This document shows positions 56,176 through 64,000 of a stretch of DNA of 64,000 nt, in pieces. The stretch is from Ktedonobacter robiniae (GTDB taxonomy: Bacteria; Chloroflexota; Ktedonobacteria; Ktedonobacterales; Ktedonobacteraceae). Location of the stretch: positions 31,174 through 95,173 of the forward strand of contig NZ_BNJG01000007.1 of NCBI RefSeq assembly GCF_016587375.1, read 5' to 3'. The first letter of the stretch is position 1. Each line of letters opens with the position of its first letter. Made by a program: the position numbers and the translations under genes. The notes below the pieces were generated by a model. That model searched no databases, was not told where the DNA came from, and saw only the letters and a list, made by a program, of their open reading frames with translations.

Positions 56176-56825
56176 CGGATAATAAACCAGATGTATTAAT
56201 TCACCGCTTTGCTCCCGTGGAGAGCAGGCATCAATTCGGAGCAATCGCTTTCTTTAAAGCAAATGCACCAATACCTATATTGTAATCTGAGAGTATGGCT
56301 GTCATCATCGGGCAAAGGGCCCTTTTTTATTCCGTAATCAGGCGGAGTTTCCTTCTCCGTCTTTTGGCGGAGAAGCTTTTTGTTACTCTAAACTTGATGA
56401 TTTTGAAGCAGGCACATATCTCGTTTTCCTGAACAGGACAGTATGCTACAATGACAGCCAGATGTTCCTGTTTCTGTCAGGCCCCCGCCCTTCAGGCTTT
56501 ACACATACACACAAGTTTGAAAATTTGTGGAAGTTCCGCGTAACCATGTAAAAAACACCGGAAGAAATGCGCAATGATGTGCTTCAACCCTGGCGAGACA
56601 AACGGCTTCTTCCGAGACAAGCAAGCCACCTCTCGTATGGAAAAACGAGGCATATGCAGAGCAACGCTTCCACGTTTTTCGTCTAGGTCCAATAGTTGTG
56701 CGTACGCGTAAACCCTCCAGGCATGGGTATCCAGAGGCAGAGGATATGATGATTTACTTCTTTATAATATGGTTTCGTCGCATGGAGATTGGTGGAAGAG
56801 TTCCTTGTCACAAGGCGGTAAAGAC
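56176..56825. other. Intergenic region upstream of the NarL-type two-component system
   Basis: Contains the terminator at 56353-56384 and no gene. Promoter side of the 56826 regulator gene; no clear -35/-10 chosen. Confidence 0.5.
56353..56384 (+). terminator. Rho-independent terminator
   Basis: TTCTCCGTC-TTTT-GGCGGAGAA (9-bp stem with one G-T) followed by GCTTTTTGTT. Good shape and T-run. No gene is recognised upstream on this strand, so it may belong to a lost gene. Confidence 0.6.
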
Positions 56826-57476
56826 ATGACGATTCGTATCCTGATCGTGGATGACCATAGCGTAGTTCGCCAGGGACTACGTATGTTTCTGGCTTTGGAC
56901 CCTGAACTAGAGGTAGTAGGGGAAGGGGCGAATGGAGAGGACGCACTACAACTCGCGCGACAACTGCAACCAGATGTGGTAATCATGGATCTGATCATGC
57001 CTGGAATGGATGGGGTGAAGGCAACAGAGATACTACGGCGAGAACTTCCCACAATCGAAGTGCTGGCTCTGACCAGTGTCCTGGAAGATGCATTGGTAGT
57101 GGAAGTGATACGAGCTGGGGCTATTGGTTATCTGCTGAAAGACACCCAGGCTGATGAGCTCTGTCGAGCAATCAAGGCAGCGGTGGAAGGACAGGTGCAG
57201 CTTTCTCCCCAGGCCGCGACACGATTGATGCGTGAAATTCGAGCACCAGAGCCCCACAAAGCACTGACCGAGCGCGAATCTGAGGTATTACAATTGCTGG
57301 CGCAAGGGCTCTCAAATAAAGAGATTGCTCGCCAGCTTTCTCTGGGAGAGAAGACCATTAAGACGCATGTAAGTAATATTCTAGGGAAACTCGGAGTACA
57401 GAGCCGGACACAGGCGGCCCTCGAAGCGGTACACCTTGGGTTGCTGCATTCCACCTCTTTGAGTCAGAAGAGATGA
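56826..57476 (+). CDS. NarL/FixJ-family response regulator
   Basis: 216 residues from ATG 56826. Receiver domain: acidic pair in LIVDDHSVV, Asp in VVIMDLIMPGMDG, Thr in LALTSV, Lys in YLLKDT. C-terminal LuxR HTH: LTERESEVLQLLAQGLSNKE. The start follows AAGGCGGTAAAG. It is coupled to the histidine kinase that starts at 57519. Confidence 0.94.
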   Translation: MTIRILIVDDHSVVRQGLRMFLALDPELEVVGEGANGEDALQLARQLQPDVVIMDLIMPGMDGVKATEILRRELPTIEVLALTSVLEDALVVEVIRAGAIGYLLKDTQADELCRAIKAAVEGQVQLSPQAATRLMREIRAPEPHKALTERESEVLQLLAQGLSNKEIARQLSLGEKTIKTHVSNILGKLGVQSRTQAALEAVHLGLLHSTSLSQKR

Positions 57477-57518
57477 TTGCACAGCAGTACCCGCTTCGAT
57501 CACGGCAAGGTAGATCGT

Positions 57519-59681
57519 ATGGGCAAGAGCAATGTTCTCATCGCATCTTCCAAAGCGAAAAGGGAAATAAACAAGATGGAGCCAGAATCGTCACAACAGT
57601 ACATGTGCCAGCAGCAACAAGGAATGTCATCTCAACGCACGCAAGATCTCCACATGTATGAGGAGCGCTTCACTCTCGCTATGCAGACCTCCACTGATGG
57701 ATGGTGGGAACGCGACCTACGAACGAACATCGCCTATTTTTCTCCTCGTTGGAAGCAAATCTTTGGTTATACCCAGGATGAGCCTCTTAACTGCTTTGAA
57801 ACCTGGATTGAGCGCGTCCATCCAGATGATAGGGGATGTCTCGAGATGATCTTGCAGCAGCAAATGAATGGTCAGATAGAGACGTATGAGGCCGACCATC
57901 GTGTGCGACATCGAGACGGTACCTATCGCTGGATACGAGCACGTGGAAGTGCACAACGCGATACTGAAGGAACCATCTCTCGTATTGCAGGGTGGCACAC
58001 AGATATCACGGAACGAAAACTGGAGGAACAAACGCAGGCACGCCATGCGCAACACGCCTTCTTCCGTGCTGACGTCAGCATGGCTCTGGCCAAGCGGGCA
58101 ACGTTGCAAGCTATCTTGCAACACTGTGCAGAGGCAATAGTGTTGCACTTATATGCAGCTTTTGCTCGTATCTGGACGCTGAAGCAGGAGTCATCTGTCC
58201 TGGTATTACAAGCAAGTGCAGGTGAATACACCTCTATCACTGGCTCGCGCGCTTGTATTCCTCTGGGAGTTGATAAAATCGGTCAAATTGCCCAGGAGCG
58301 TCAAGCATACCTCACAAACGATGCGCTTAACGATCCCCGTATCATCGATAAGGAATGGGTCAGGCGTGAACGCATGGTCGCCTTTGCGGGCTATCCTTTG
58401 CTGGTGGAAGATCAGGTTGTCGGAGTCATGGCGATGTTTGCTCATGAACCACTGACAGAGGATACACTTGATGCACTGGCAACCGTCGCGCAAGCAATTG
58501 CCCAGGGGATTGGAAGAAAGTGGGCGGAGGAACAGCTGGAAGAGCGTGTGAAGGAGCGAACCAACGAACTCGCATTATTACTTGATGTGTCCCACAACAT
58601 CGCATCGAAACTTGAATTGAGGCCGTTGCTTGATATCATTCTTACGCAACTCAAGACGGTCGTAGCCTATAGCGAAGTCATCCTGTATACCTTCCGAGAT
58701 GAACAACTGTCAATTTTGCATTCCCAGGGACCATTGCTACCAGAACAGATGAAGCACCTGCTTCTCCTGATTGAACAAGACATAACACGTGTTATCCAGG
58801 GTTATCACCACGATCCTTTCATTATTGACGATATCTACCAGGATACTCGTCTCTCTCCCTTCTCCATGTATACCCATAACGAGAGGAACATTGTCCATCT
58901 CCGGTCCTGGATGGGTGTTCCATTAATGGTCAAAGATCGCATTATTGGCCTCTTCGTCCTCTCCCACAATCAACCGCAGTACTATACGCAACACCATGTC
59001 AGTGTTGTCCAGGCGCTTGCTAATCAGGCGGCAGTGGCATTAGAGAATGCACATCTCTACGGGCAGGCACGAGATCTCGCAGTGCTTCAAGAGAGGCAGC
59101 GTCTTGCCCGTGAGTTACACGACTCAGTATCTCAGGCACTCTACGGCATTGTCTTAGGCACACGTACCGCCCGTACACTGTTAGAGCGTAATCCCAACCA
59201 ACTGGCTGAACCATTAGACTACATCCTTTCGCTGGCAGAAGATGCTCTGACGGAGATGCGGGCCTTGATCTTCGAGTTACGTCCAGCCTCTCTGGAGACA
59301 GAAGGGTTAGTGAATGCTCTCATGAAGCAAGCTCAGGTAGTGCAAAGACGCGAGGGGCTCATGGTCAACATGGAAGCAGGGGAAGAACCCTCCTTGCCAT
59401 TCAAAGTGAAAGAAACACTCTACCGTGTTGCGCAGGAGGCCATCCATAATAGTGTGAAACATGCCCATGCGAAGAAAATCACAGTGCGACTGTATGAGAA
59501 TACGACCAGGAGTTTCCTCGAAGTGATCGACGACGGCGTGGGTTTCAATCCCAACCAGTCTTTTCCTCACCACCTGGGATTAATGTCAATGCATGAACGT
59601 CTCACCCTTGTGGGAGGAGCATTGGAGATCACCAGTGTGCCAGGAATGGGAACACATATTCACGCCATTATTCCTCGGTGA
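57519..59681 (+). CDS. Sensor histidine kinase, PAS-GAF-GAF-HisKA_3-HATPase
   Basis: 720 residues from ATG 57519 (AAGGTAG before it); the TTG at 57477 is an alternative. Domains in order: a PAS fold (TSTDGWWERDL, HRDGTYRWIRARG), a GAF domain, a coiled linker, a second GAF domain (ERNIVHLRSWMGVPLMVKD), then a NarX-like HisKA_3 with the phospho-His in RLARELHDSVSQALYG, and HATPase (EAIHNSVKHAHA, DDGVGFNP). No membrane helix, so a cytoplasmic sensor of small ligands or redox. It pairs with the regulator just upstream. Confidence 0.93.
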   Translation: MGKSNVLIASSKAKREINKMEPESSQQYMCQQQQGMSSQRTQDLHMYEERFTLAMQTSTDGWWERDLRTNIAYFSPRWKQIFGYTQDEPLNCFETWIERVHPDDRGCLEMILQQQMNGQIETYEADHRVRHRDGTYRWIRARGSAQRDTEGTISRIAGWHTDITERKLEEQTQARHAQHAFFRADVSMALAKRATLQAILQHCAEAIVLHLYAAFARIWTLKQESSVLVLQASAGEYTSITGSRACIPLGVDKIGQIAQERQAYLTNDALNDPRIIDKEWVRRERMVAFAGYPLLVEDQVVGVMAMFAHEPLTEDTLDALATVAQAIAQGIGRKWAEEQLEERVKERTNELALLLDVSHNIASKLELRPLLDIILTQLKTVVAYSEVILYTFRDEQLSILHSQGPLLPEQMKHLLLLIEQDITRVIQGYHHDPFIIDDIYQDTRLSPFSMYTHNERNIVHLRSWMGVPLMVKDRIIGLFVLSHNQPQYYTQHHVSVVQALANQAAVALENAHLYGQARDLAVLQERQRLARELHDSVSQALYGIVLGTRTARTLLERNPNQLAEPLDYILSLAEDALTEMRALIFELRPASLETEGLVNALMKQAQVVQRREGLMVNMEAGEEPSLPFKVKETLYRVAQEAIHNSVKHAHAKKITVRLYENTTRSFLEVIDDGVGFNPNQSFPHHLGLMSMHERLTLVGGALEITSVPGMGTHIHAIIPR

Positions 59682-59687
59682 CACTCC

Positions 59688-59722
59688 ACGTCCCGTAGAA
59701 CGGGACGGGCTTCTAAGCCCGT
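59688..59722 (-). repeat. Right-end hairpins of the second tnpB element
   Basis: CGTCCCG-TAGAA-CGGGACG and ACGGGCTTCTAAGCCCGT are adjacent palindromes at the 3' side of the minus-strand tnpB, and overlap its last codons. They form the likely right end of the element, 7 bases after the kinase stop. Confidence 0.55.
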
Positions 59723-60964
59723 TCAGAGGGGGGGCCTGTCTCCGGAGAGACCGTCTCCGCGAGACGTGGTTGAGCCTGAGTCTTGCTTAGACAACGTTGG
59801 GGCGTGTCTGCCCGACTACTCCTTGACCTGGACGGGCCAGGACGGAGATACGTGAAGGAACGAGGAAACCTCACTTGGGTCCCAAAGGCAAGCCGATGCA
59901 TATTGATCGAACCCACCAGGTCCCGATGCCCCGAGAACTGGCAGGCGCGACAAGCCCAATTTCTGCCTTTGGGCTTGTGTGTGCCCACATGCAGGACACT
60001 GGCTCGAGGTTCCTCGTTCCGAGCCAGTGAAGCTCATGATGTGGACGGCTTTGGCTTTGTGCGTGAGATAGTCTCTGTCTTTGCCATATTCCCACAAGGC
60101 CATGCGCTGGTTGTGGTGTCTGCCACTCTTCTTGTCACGCACCCCATGAGGATTGCCAATGAAGAGGGTTCCAACCTGGTGTTGCACACAGAAGTCGATC
60201 ACCTTGCGAGTGGCTTTGTGCCGCAGGTCTCGAATGCGCCGCTCTGCTCGTCGACACTGCTTGTTCTTCGCACGTTGCGGCCTCTTCCAACGACGAGAAG
60301 ACTTCTGGCATCGAGATTGCTTCTTGGCAATCTTGCCCAGTTGTTGCTGGCGTTGTCGTTTGAGCGAACGGATGCCGCGCCCAGTGACGATCAAGGCTTC
60401 GCTGGTCGTGGTGGTGACAGCTGCAAGGTGGATCTCGCCCAGGTCGACGGTGGCTGCAACCGTGCCGGGAGCTTCTGCTGCCTGTGATCTTTCGACGCAC
60501 ACATGCAACGCAAAACCATGGTTCCAGACCAGGCTGCACGCGCCGCTGTGTTTGGGCAACGCAATGGGCAAGACCAGGGATGGGCGTCCTTTGCCCATGG
60601 GCAGGACCACACGCCCATGTTCTTTGCTCACTGCTTGAGCAGGCCACTTGACGGGGTAAAAACGTTTGATCCGCCAGGGATACTTCATCTTCATCTGGGG
60701 ATGGGTGTGACGAAGCTGGCGTGTGGTCTGGACGTTGGCAAGGAAGGCGGCAACCACCATCTGCACCGATTGGCTGTGCAGCGCAAAACGCCCTTTGGTG
60801 GCTTTCTGCAACGCGTCTCGTCCTGGCCAGGGCAGATGGGCCAGACGGGCAGATTTACGTGTTTCCATACAGCAATCCCACACCTGTGCGGCTTCCATCT
60901 GAGCAGCTTTAAGGCATTGGAATTGTTTGCGCGACAGGTGATTCAATTGGTAAATTTTCACCAT
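59713..60964 (-). pseudogene. tnpB: tnpB (second copy, IS200/IS605 family), one-base frameshift
   Basis: From ATG 60964 (MVKIYQLNHLSRKQFQCLKA) to about residue 330 the frame is normal: RuvC Asp in TVDLGEIHL, IGNPHGV, and Glu in GSERGTSSQCPACG. Then one extra C near 59985 shifts it; deleting it gives CGHTKPKGRNWACRACQFSG with the second zinc pair and GHRDLVGSINM with the third RuvC Asp. The old frame instead runs to 59816. Read through the shift, every catalytic motif is present. Different from the 50096 copy. Confidence 0.82.
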
Positions 60965-61024
60965 TTGCATGCAGAGCATGATACCAGAAAAGAGCAGGAT
61001 GTACAAGTGGGGAGAATCGGATAT

Positions 61025-62360
61025 CAGGGCTTTCCAATTCTCAAAAGGGTGATGAAAAAGAAGAGTTTTCCTTGTAGAATACGAAAACCAAATCATCTCT
61101 CAAGGAAAACTCTGCATGGACTATACCACATTGACGCTTTCAACACGAGCGAAACATCCCCCAGAAATGGTTCCCGCAGCTTCGCTGTACCACACCTTGC
61201 AAGCCCTCTCAGACAAGAGACGCAAACAAGGAAAACGCTACGAATTGGCTCTGGTCCTTTCTCTGATTGTGCTCGCCAAGCTCGCAGGGCAACAGACACT
61301 CAGTGGAGCCACCGATTGGATTCGTCATCATGGCGTGCCTTTGGCACAGCGCTTTGGACTTCGTCGCCAGCAAATGCCATGCCAGATGACCTATTGCAAT
61401 GTCCTGGCGATGGTAGACAGCAAGCATCTCGACGAGCTTCTTTCGGCATTTTTCATCCGTTGGGAAGCTCAGGCTCGATGTGGGGAGCAATCCAGTCGCC
61501 TCCTCATTCCAAGCCTACAGACCAATCACGCTCATGTCGCTGTTGATGGCAAAGCTCTACGGGCGACGAGCAACGAGGTCCATCCGGTTCACCAACTCAG
61601 TTGCTATGAAATGGCGACTGGCATCGTGCTTTGGCATTGCAATGTGCAGGAGAAGGAAAATGAGATCAGTGCCCTCAAGCCCTTGTTGGCGCCATCATGG
61701 GTCAGTGGACGCATTTTGACCCTCGACGCTCTGCATACGCAACGCGACCTCTGTGCGCAGATCCATCGCTTGAGAGGAGACTATCTCCTCATTGCCAAGG
61801 ACAATCAGCCCACCCTCCAAGAGGATATTGCTGATTTGTTTGAGGACGCTTTCCCTGATCGGCGGCGCTGGAAGCAGGCAGAGACCTGGGACAAAGGACA
61901 TGGACGATTGGAACATCGCCAGCTTCTCTCTAGCCCTGATCTCAACGATTGGTTTCGCAAGGACTGGGAAGGCATCGAGCAAGTCTTTCGCCTCGAACGA
62001 ACGACGCGCATCCTGAAAACGGGAAAGCTTCGCCACGAAGTGGTCTATGGGCTCAGCAGTCTCTCGATGAGCAAGGCTCCTCCCCAACGCATGCTCCAAC
62101 TCGCCAGAGACCACTGGGCCATCGAAAATCGGCTGCATCATCGGCGAGATGTCACTTTGGGGGAAGATCGCTGTCAAACCCGTACAGGATCCGTTCCCAG
62201 TTTGCTTGCTCAGCTCAATAGCGCCGTATTGAGTCTGATGGATCGCCTTGGCGTTCGCAATGTTGCTCGCCAGATGCGCTACTTGAACGCCCATGTTGAT
62301 CAGGCTCTTGATCTTATCCTCCTTGGTCAATGTTCTGTTTATTAGAATTGGAAAGCCCTG
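61025..62360 (+). mobile_element. ISAs1-family insertion sequence, complete
   Basis: 17-bp perfect terminal inverted repeats CAGGGCTTTCCAATTCT at 61025-61041 and 62344-62360, and a 10-bp direct target duplication AATCGGATAT at 61015-61024 and 62361-62370. The single transposase gene fills it. It is inserted just upstream of the second tnpB copy. Confidence 0.95.
61116..62345 (+). CDS. ISAs1-family transposase
   Basis: 409 residues. DDE-type catalytic residues in VAVDGKALRAT, LTLDALHTQ and ARDHWAIENRLHHRRDV (the W-x-I-E-N-x-L-H-W-x-x-D block), diagnostic of ISAs1/H repeat-associated proteins. AIENRL near residue 350. Full length with intact ends, so it may be mobile now. Confidence 0.95.
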   Translation: MDYTTLTLSTRAKHPPEMVPAASLYHTLQALSDKRRKQGKRYELALVLSLIVLAKLAGQQTLSGATDWIRHHGVPLAQRFGLRRQQMPCQMTYCNVLAMVDSKHLDELLSAFFIRWEAQARCGEQSSRLLIPSLQTNHAHVAVDGKALRATSNEVHPVHQLSCYEMATGIVLWHCNVQEKENEISALKPLLAPSWVSGRILTLDALHTQRDLCAQIHRLRGDYLLIAKDNQPTLQEDIADLFEDAFPDRRRWKQAETWDKGHGRLEHRQLLSSPDLNDWFRKDWEGIEQVFRLERTTRILKTGKLRHEVVYGLSSLSMSKAPPQRMLQLARDHWAIENRLHHRRDVTLGEDRCQTRTGSVPSLLAQLNSAVLSLMDRLGVRNVARQMRYLNAHVDQALDLILLGQCSVY

Positions 62361-62370
62361 AATCGGATAT

Positions 62371-62780
62371 ACCTACTCTTCAGTTGTCCCTCAGAACGAT
62401 CAGGGGCTCCAGAGAAGCGTGTCAGGGGACGTGAGAACAACCTGGGTGGAGTCGGCCCCCACCCAGCCCGAAAGGGACGGCGCTTTCATCCCGTCCCATG
62501 AATGGAGACGGGACTTCCCGCGCCGGGTGTTAAAGCACTCACTGTCCAGAAGGATTGCGCTCCATTTAATGGAGTTTCTGATCTCGCAGGGGTTTCAGTA
62601 GCGCTGCCCCCAGACGGCCCACCAACAGGAATTTCTAGACGCGCTAGACGCGATTCGCTTAGACTTGCCAGAGGCCTCGCATCGTTATGTCTGGCTTACA
62701 GAGGACGCGCATGGGCAAAAAAAGAAGGGCATAACCCTTTACCCACAGTTTCTCAAGCAGTAGCGAAAGGAAGTAGCAAG
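62371..62780. other. Non-coding region with IS200/IS605-like end remnants
   Basis: Between 62445 and 62535 lie GGTGGAGTCGGCCCCCACC and CCCGTCCCATGAATGGAGACGGG, hairpins like those at IS200/IS605 right ends. Possibly the last part of another, deleted element. Short frames there are not convincing genes. Confidence 0.4.
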
Positions 62781-63296
62781 ATGTCACTGCGAAAGTATTC
62801 ATTGTGGCTTATGCCAGCTGGAGCAACAGCGCAAAAATTTTCGCGACTTATTTCACAACTAGCACAACGCCACTCTTCCCCGACGTTTCTCCCACATGTC
62901 ACCTTGATTGGAAGTATAGAGGCACAAGAGGAAGAGATCCTTACGAAAGCACAAGAACTAGCGTCATCGCTTCATCCTTATCCTCTTCAATTGACAAATG
63001 TCGACTATAATGACCTTTACTACAGGGCACTATTTGTGCGCGTAGAAGCTTCGGCAGAGGTACTGAGCGCCTATCAACAGGCAAGAAGACTCTTTCCAAG
63101 CGCAAAAAAAACCGATTATGTGCCCCATCTCAGTCTCCTCTATGGAGATTTTTCTGTTGAGACAAAAAAAGAAATCATACAGAAGATAGGGGATCACTTT
63201 ACGGATGCATTTGAGGCTACCATTCTCTATCTCTATCTCACTGAAGGCGCTGTGAGTGATTGGCAAAAAATCAGTGCATTTCCTCTCCAAGAATAA
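62781..63296 (+). CDS. 2H phosphoesterase (2'-5' RNA ligase/cyclic phosphodiesterase-like)
   Basis: 171 residues from ATG 62781 (AAAGGAAG before it). Two H-x-T/S-x motifs, PHVTLIG (about residue 38) and PHLSLLYG (about 115), form the 2H active site. Plant-type and bacterial cyclic phosphodiesterases and LigT share it; which phosphate ester is cut is unknown. Cytoplasmic. Not part of a clear operon. Confidence 0.85.
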   Translation: MSLRKYSLWLMPAGATAQKFSRLISQLAQRHSSPTFLPHVTLIGSIEAQEEEILTKAQELASSLHPYPLQLTNVDYNDLYYRALFVRVEASAEVLSAYQQARRLFPSAKKTDYVPHLSLLYGDFSVETKKEIIQKIGDHFTDAFEATILYLYLTEGAVSDWQKISAFPLQE

Positions 63297-63362
63297 TGAT
63301 AGCTTTTTCCTTCACTCTACCTCCATAACATCATGTAGTATCTCAGCCTCAGACCTTGCAAT

Positions 63363-63785
63363 TTACAGAATGTTGGAGGGAGAAATCAAATAAGGAGTGT
63401 AAGGATCGAGCAGGCTCTTGGTTCGTAAAGCAGTGGCGCGCTCAGGAAAAGCCCCTGCAGACACAAAATTGCGCACTGTACTGCGGCTCATTCGCAATTG
63501 ATCAGCAATGCCAAGGATACTCATTCCTTGCTTGTAAAGGGTCACCATTTCTTCATATCGCGCCTGACGCCTCAGGCGAGCAACCTTTGAAGCGGCAATT
63601 TCTGTTTGGCTTCGTCGGCGCTTGTATCGGCCCGGAGATGGAGGTGCAGATGAGGGACGCTTTATTCTCTTTTTCCAAGAGAAAGGCCGCTTTTTGAGAA
63701 AGTGGAGAAAAACGTGTAACCGCAGCCTCCGCTCACCCGTATTATAGCAGAACATACGTTCCCATACGTAAGAACCGCAGCGCAT
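63363..63785 (-). pseudogene. ISL3-family transposase relic (middle part)
   Basis: The minus-strand frame has RYEEMVTLYKQGMSILGIAD and QLRMSRSTVRNFVSAGAFPE, the internal HTH of ISL3 transposases, then ends LLDPYTPYLISPSNIL. The N-terminal zinc part and catalytic DDE part are missing. Confidence 0.6.
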
Positions 63786-64000
63786 AAGAAGGGATAGCAG
63801 GGTGGATGTTGAGTCCCTCCATCCATCCTGCTATGCTGGCGCTACACGTGCAACAGATGGAGCCTGGCTCTCTGTCTGCACTTCACGAGAAGACAACACA
63901 TGTCTTGTGTCGACTGGTACATGGTTCCCATCTTCTATGGCAAGCAAGCACCAGCACAAAACAGGGCACAAAAGAGATCACGGAGCACCTCTTCACCGTC
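63786..64000. other. Right edge, no gene recognised
   Basis: 215 bases with no conserved frame; a gene may start outside the window. Confidence 0.35.

Noticed and set aside
1..64000. CRISPR array, tRNA or rRNA gene
   Set aside because: No regularly spaced direct repeats and no cloverleaf or rRNA-like sequence were found by reading.

Overview
The window is about 64 kb of mid-GC DNA. It reads like a large, mobile-element-rich genome of a filamentous, spore-forming Chloroflexota bacterium of the Ktedonobacteria type. This placement is an inference. It rests on the very large MalT-like LuxR regulator with its unusual N-terminal extension and small partner gene, the mix of IS110, ISAs1, IS3 and tnpB-only IS200/IS605 elements, and the many redox, kinase and regulator genes of soil-bacterial character. 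No tRNA, rRNA or CRISPR array was seen.

Layout. 1-1.1 kb: the end of a Rieske ferredoxin, then folE. 1.2-8.2 kb (minus strand): a glycan-uptake operon, lacI-type regulator > sugar-binding lipoprotein > two ABC permeases > GH130 phosphorylase > Gfo/Idh/MocA oxidoreductase, with a frameshift in the regulator. 8.3-18.5 kb: a decayed CoxM-like gene, an IS110 element, a frameshifted PLP decarboxylase next to a cysteine-synthase-like gene, and a two-component system apparently split by an APH-like kinase cassette with 103-bp inverted repeats and by a second IS110 element. 19-24.4 kb: a MalT-like LuxR regulator and small enzymes (VOC, PNPOx-like, DUF1801). 24.4-28.1 kb: relics (MITE-like repeat, group II intron fragment, transposase pieces) around DUF817 and GYD genes. 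28.1-29.9 kb: a second inverted-repeat cassette carrying an alcohol dehydrogenase. 30-46 kb: mainly intact accessory genes (NmrA/SDR reductases, cupredoxin, DoxX-like, TMEM175-like, Kelch lipoprotein, C39-like protease, pentapeptide repeats, hydrolase/LysR, RDD). 46-52 kb: IS3 and IS5 relics, a methyltransferase and threonine-dehydratase-like pair, and a 5'-truncated tnpB interrupted by an ORF-less group II intron. 52-56 kb: acyltransferase/TetR with a 44-bp palindromic operator, and several gene relics. 56.8-59.7 kb: a complete NarL-type two-component system. 59.7-64 kb: a frameshifted tnpB, an exactly bounded ISAs1 element, a 2H phosphoesterase and an ISL3 relic.

How it works together. The 1.2-8.2 kb operon should import a (probably mannose-containing) oligosaccharide and phosphorolyse it. 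It has no ATPase gene, so a shared MsmK/UgpC-type ATPase is expected elsewhere. The rest is an accessory zone shaped by insertion. Much of its protein-coding sequence is broken by single-base frameshifts, often in homopolymers, by in-frame TAG codons, or by truncation at repeats. Some of these breaks could be sequencing errors, so raw-read checks matter. The most striking structure is the 634-bp group II intron in tnpB. Its precise removal restores the RuvC-III reading frame (DRDHNAAL joined to NILAK).
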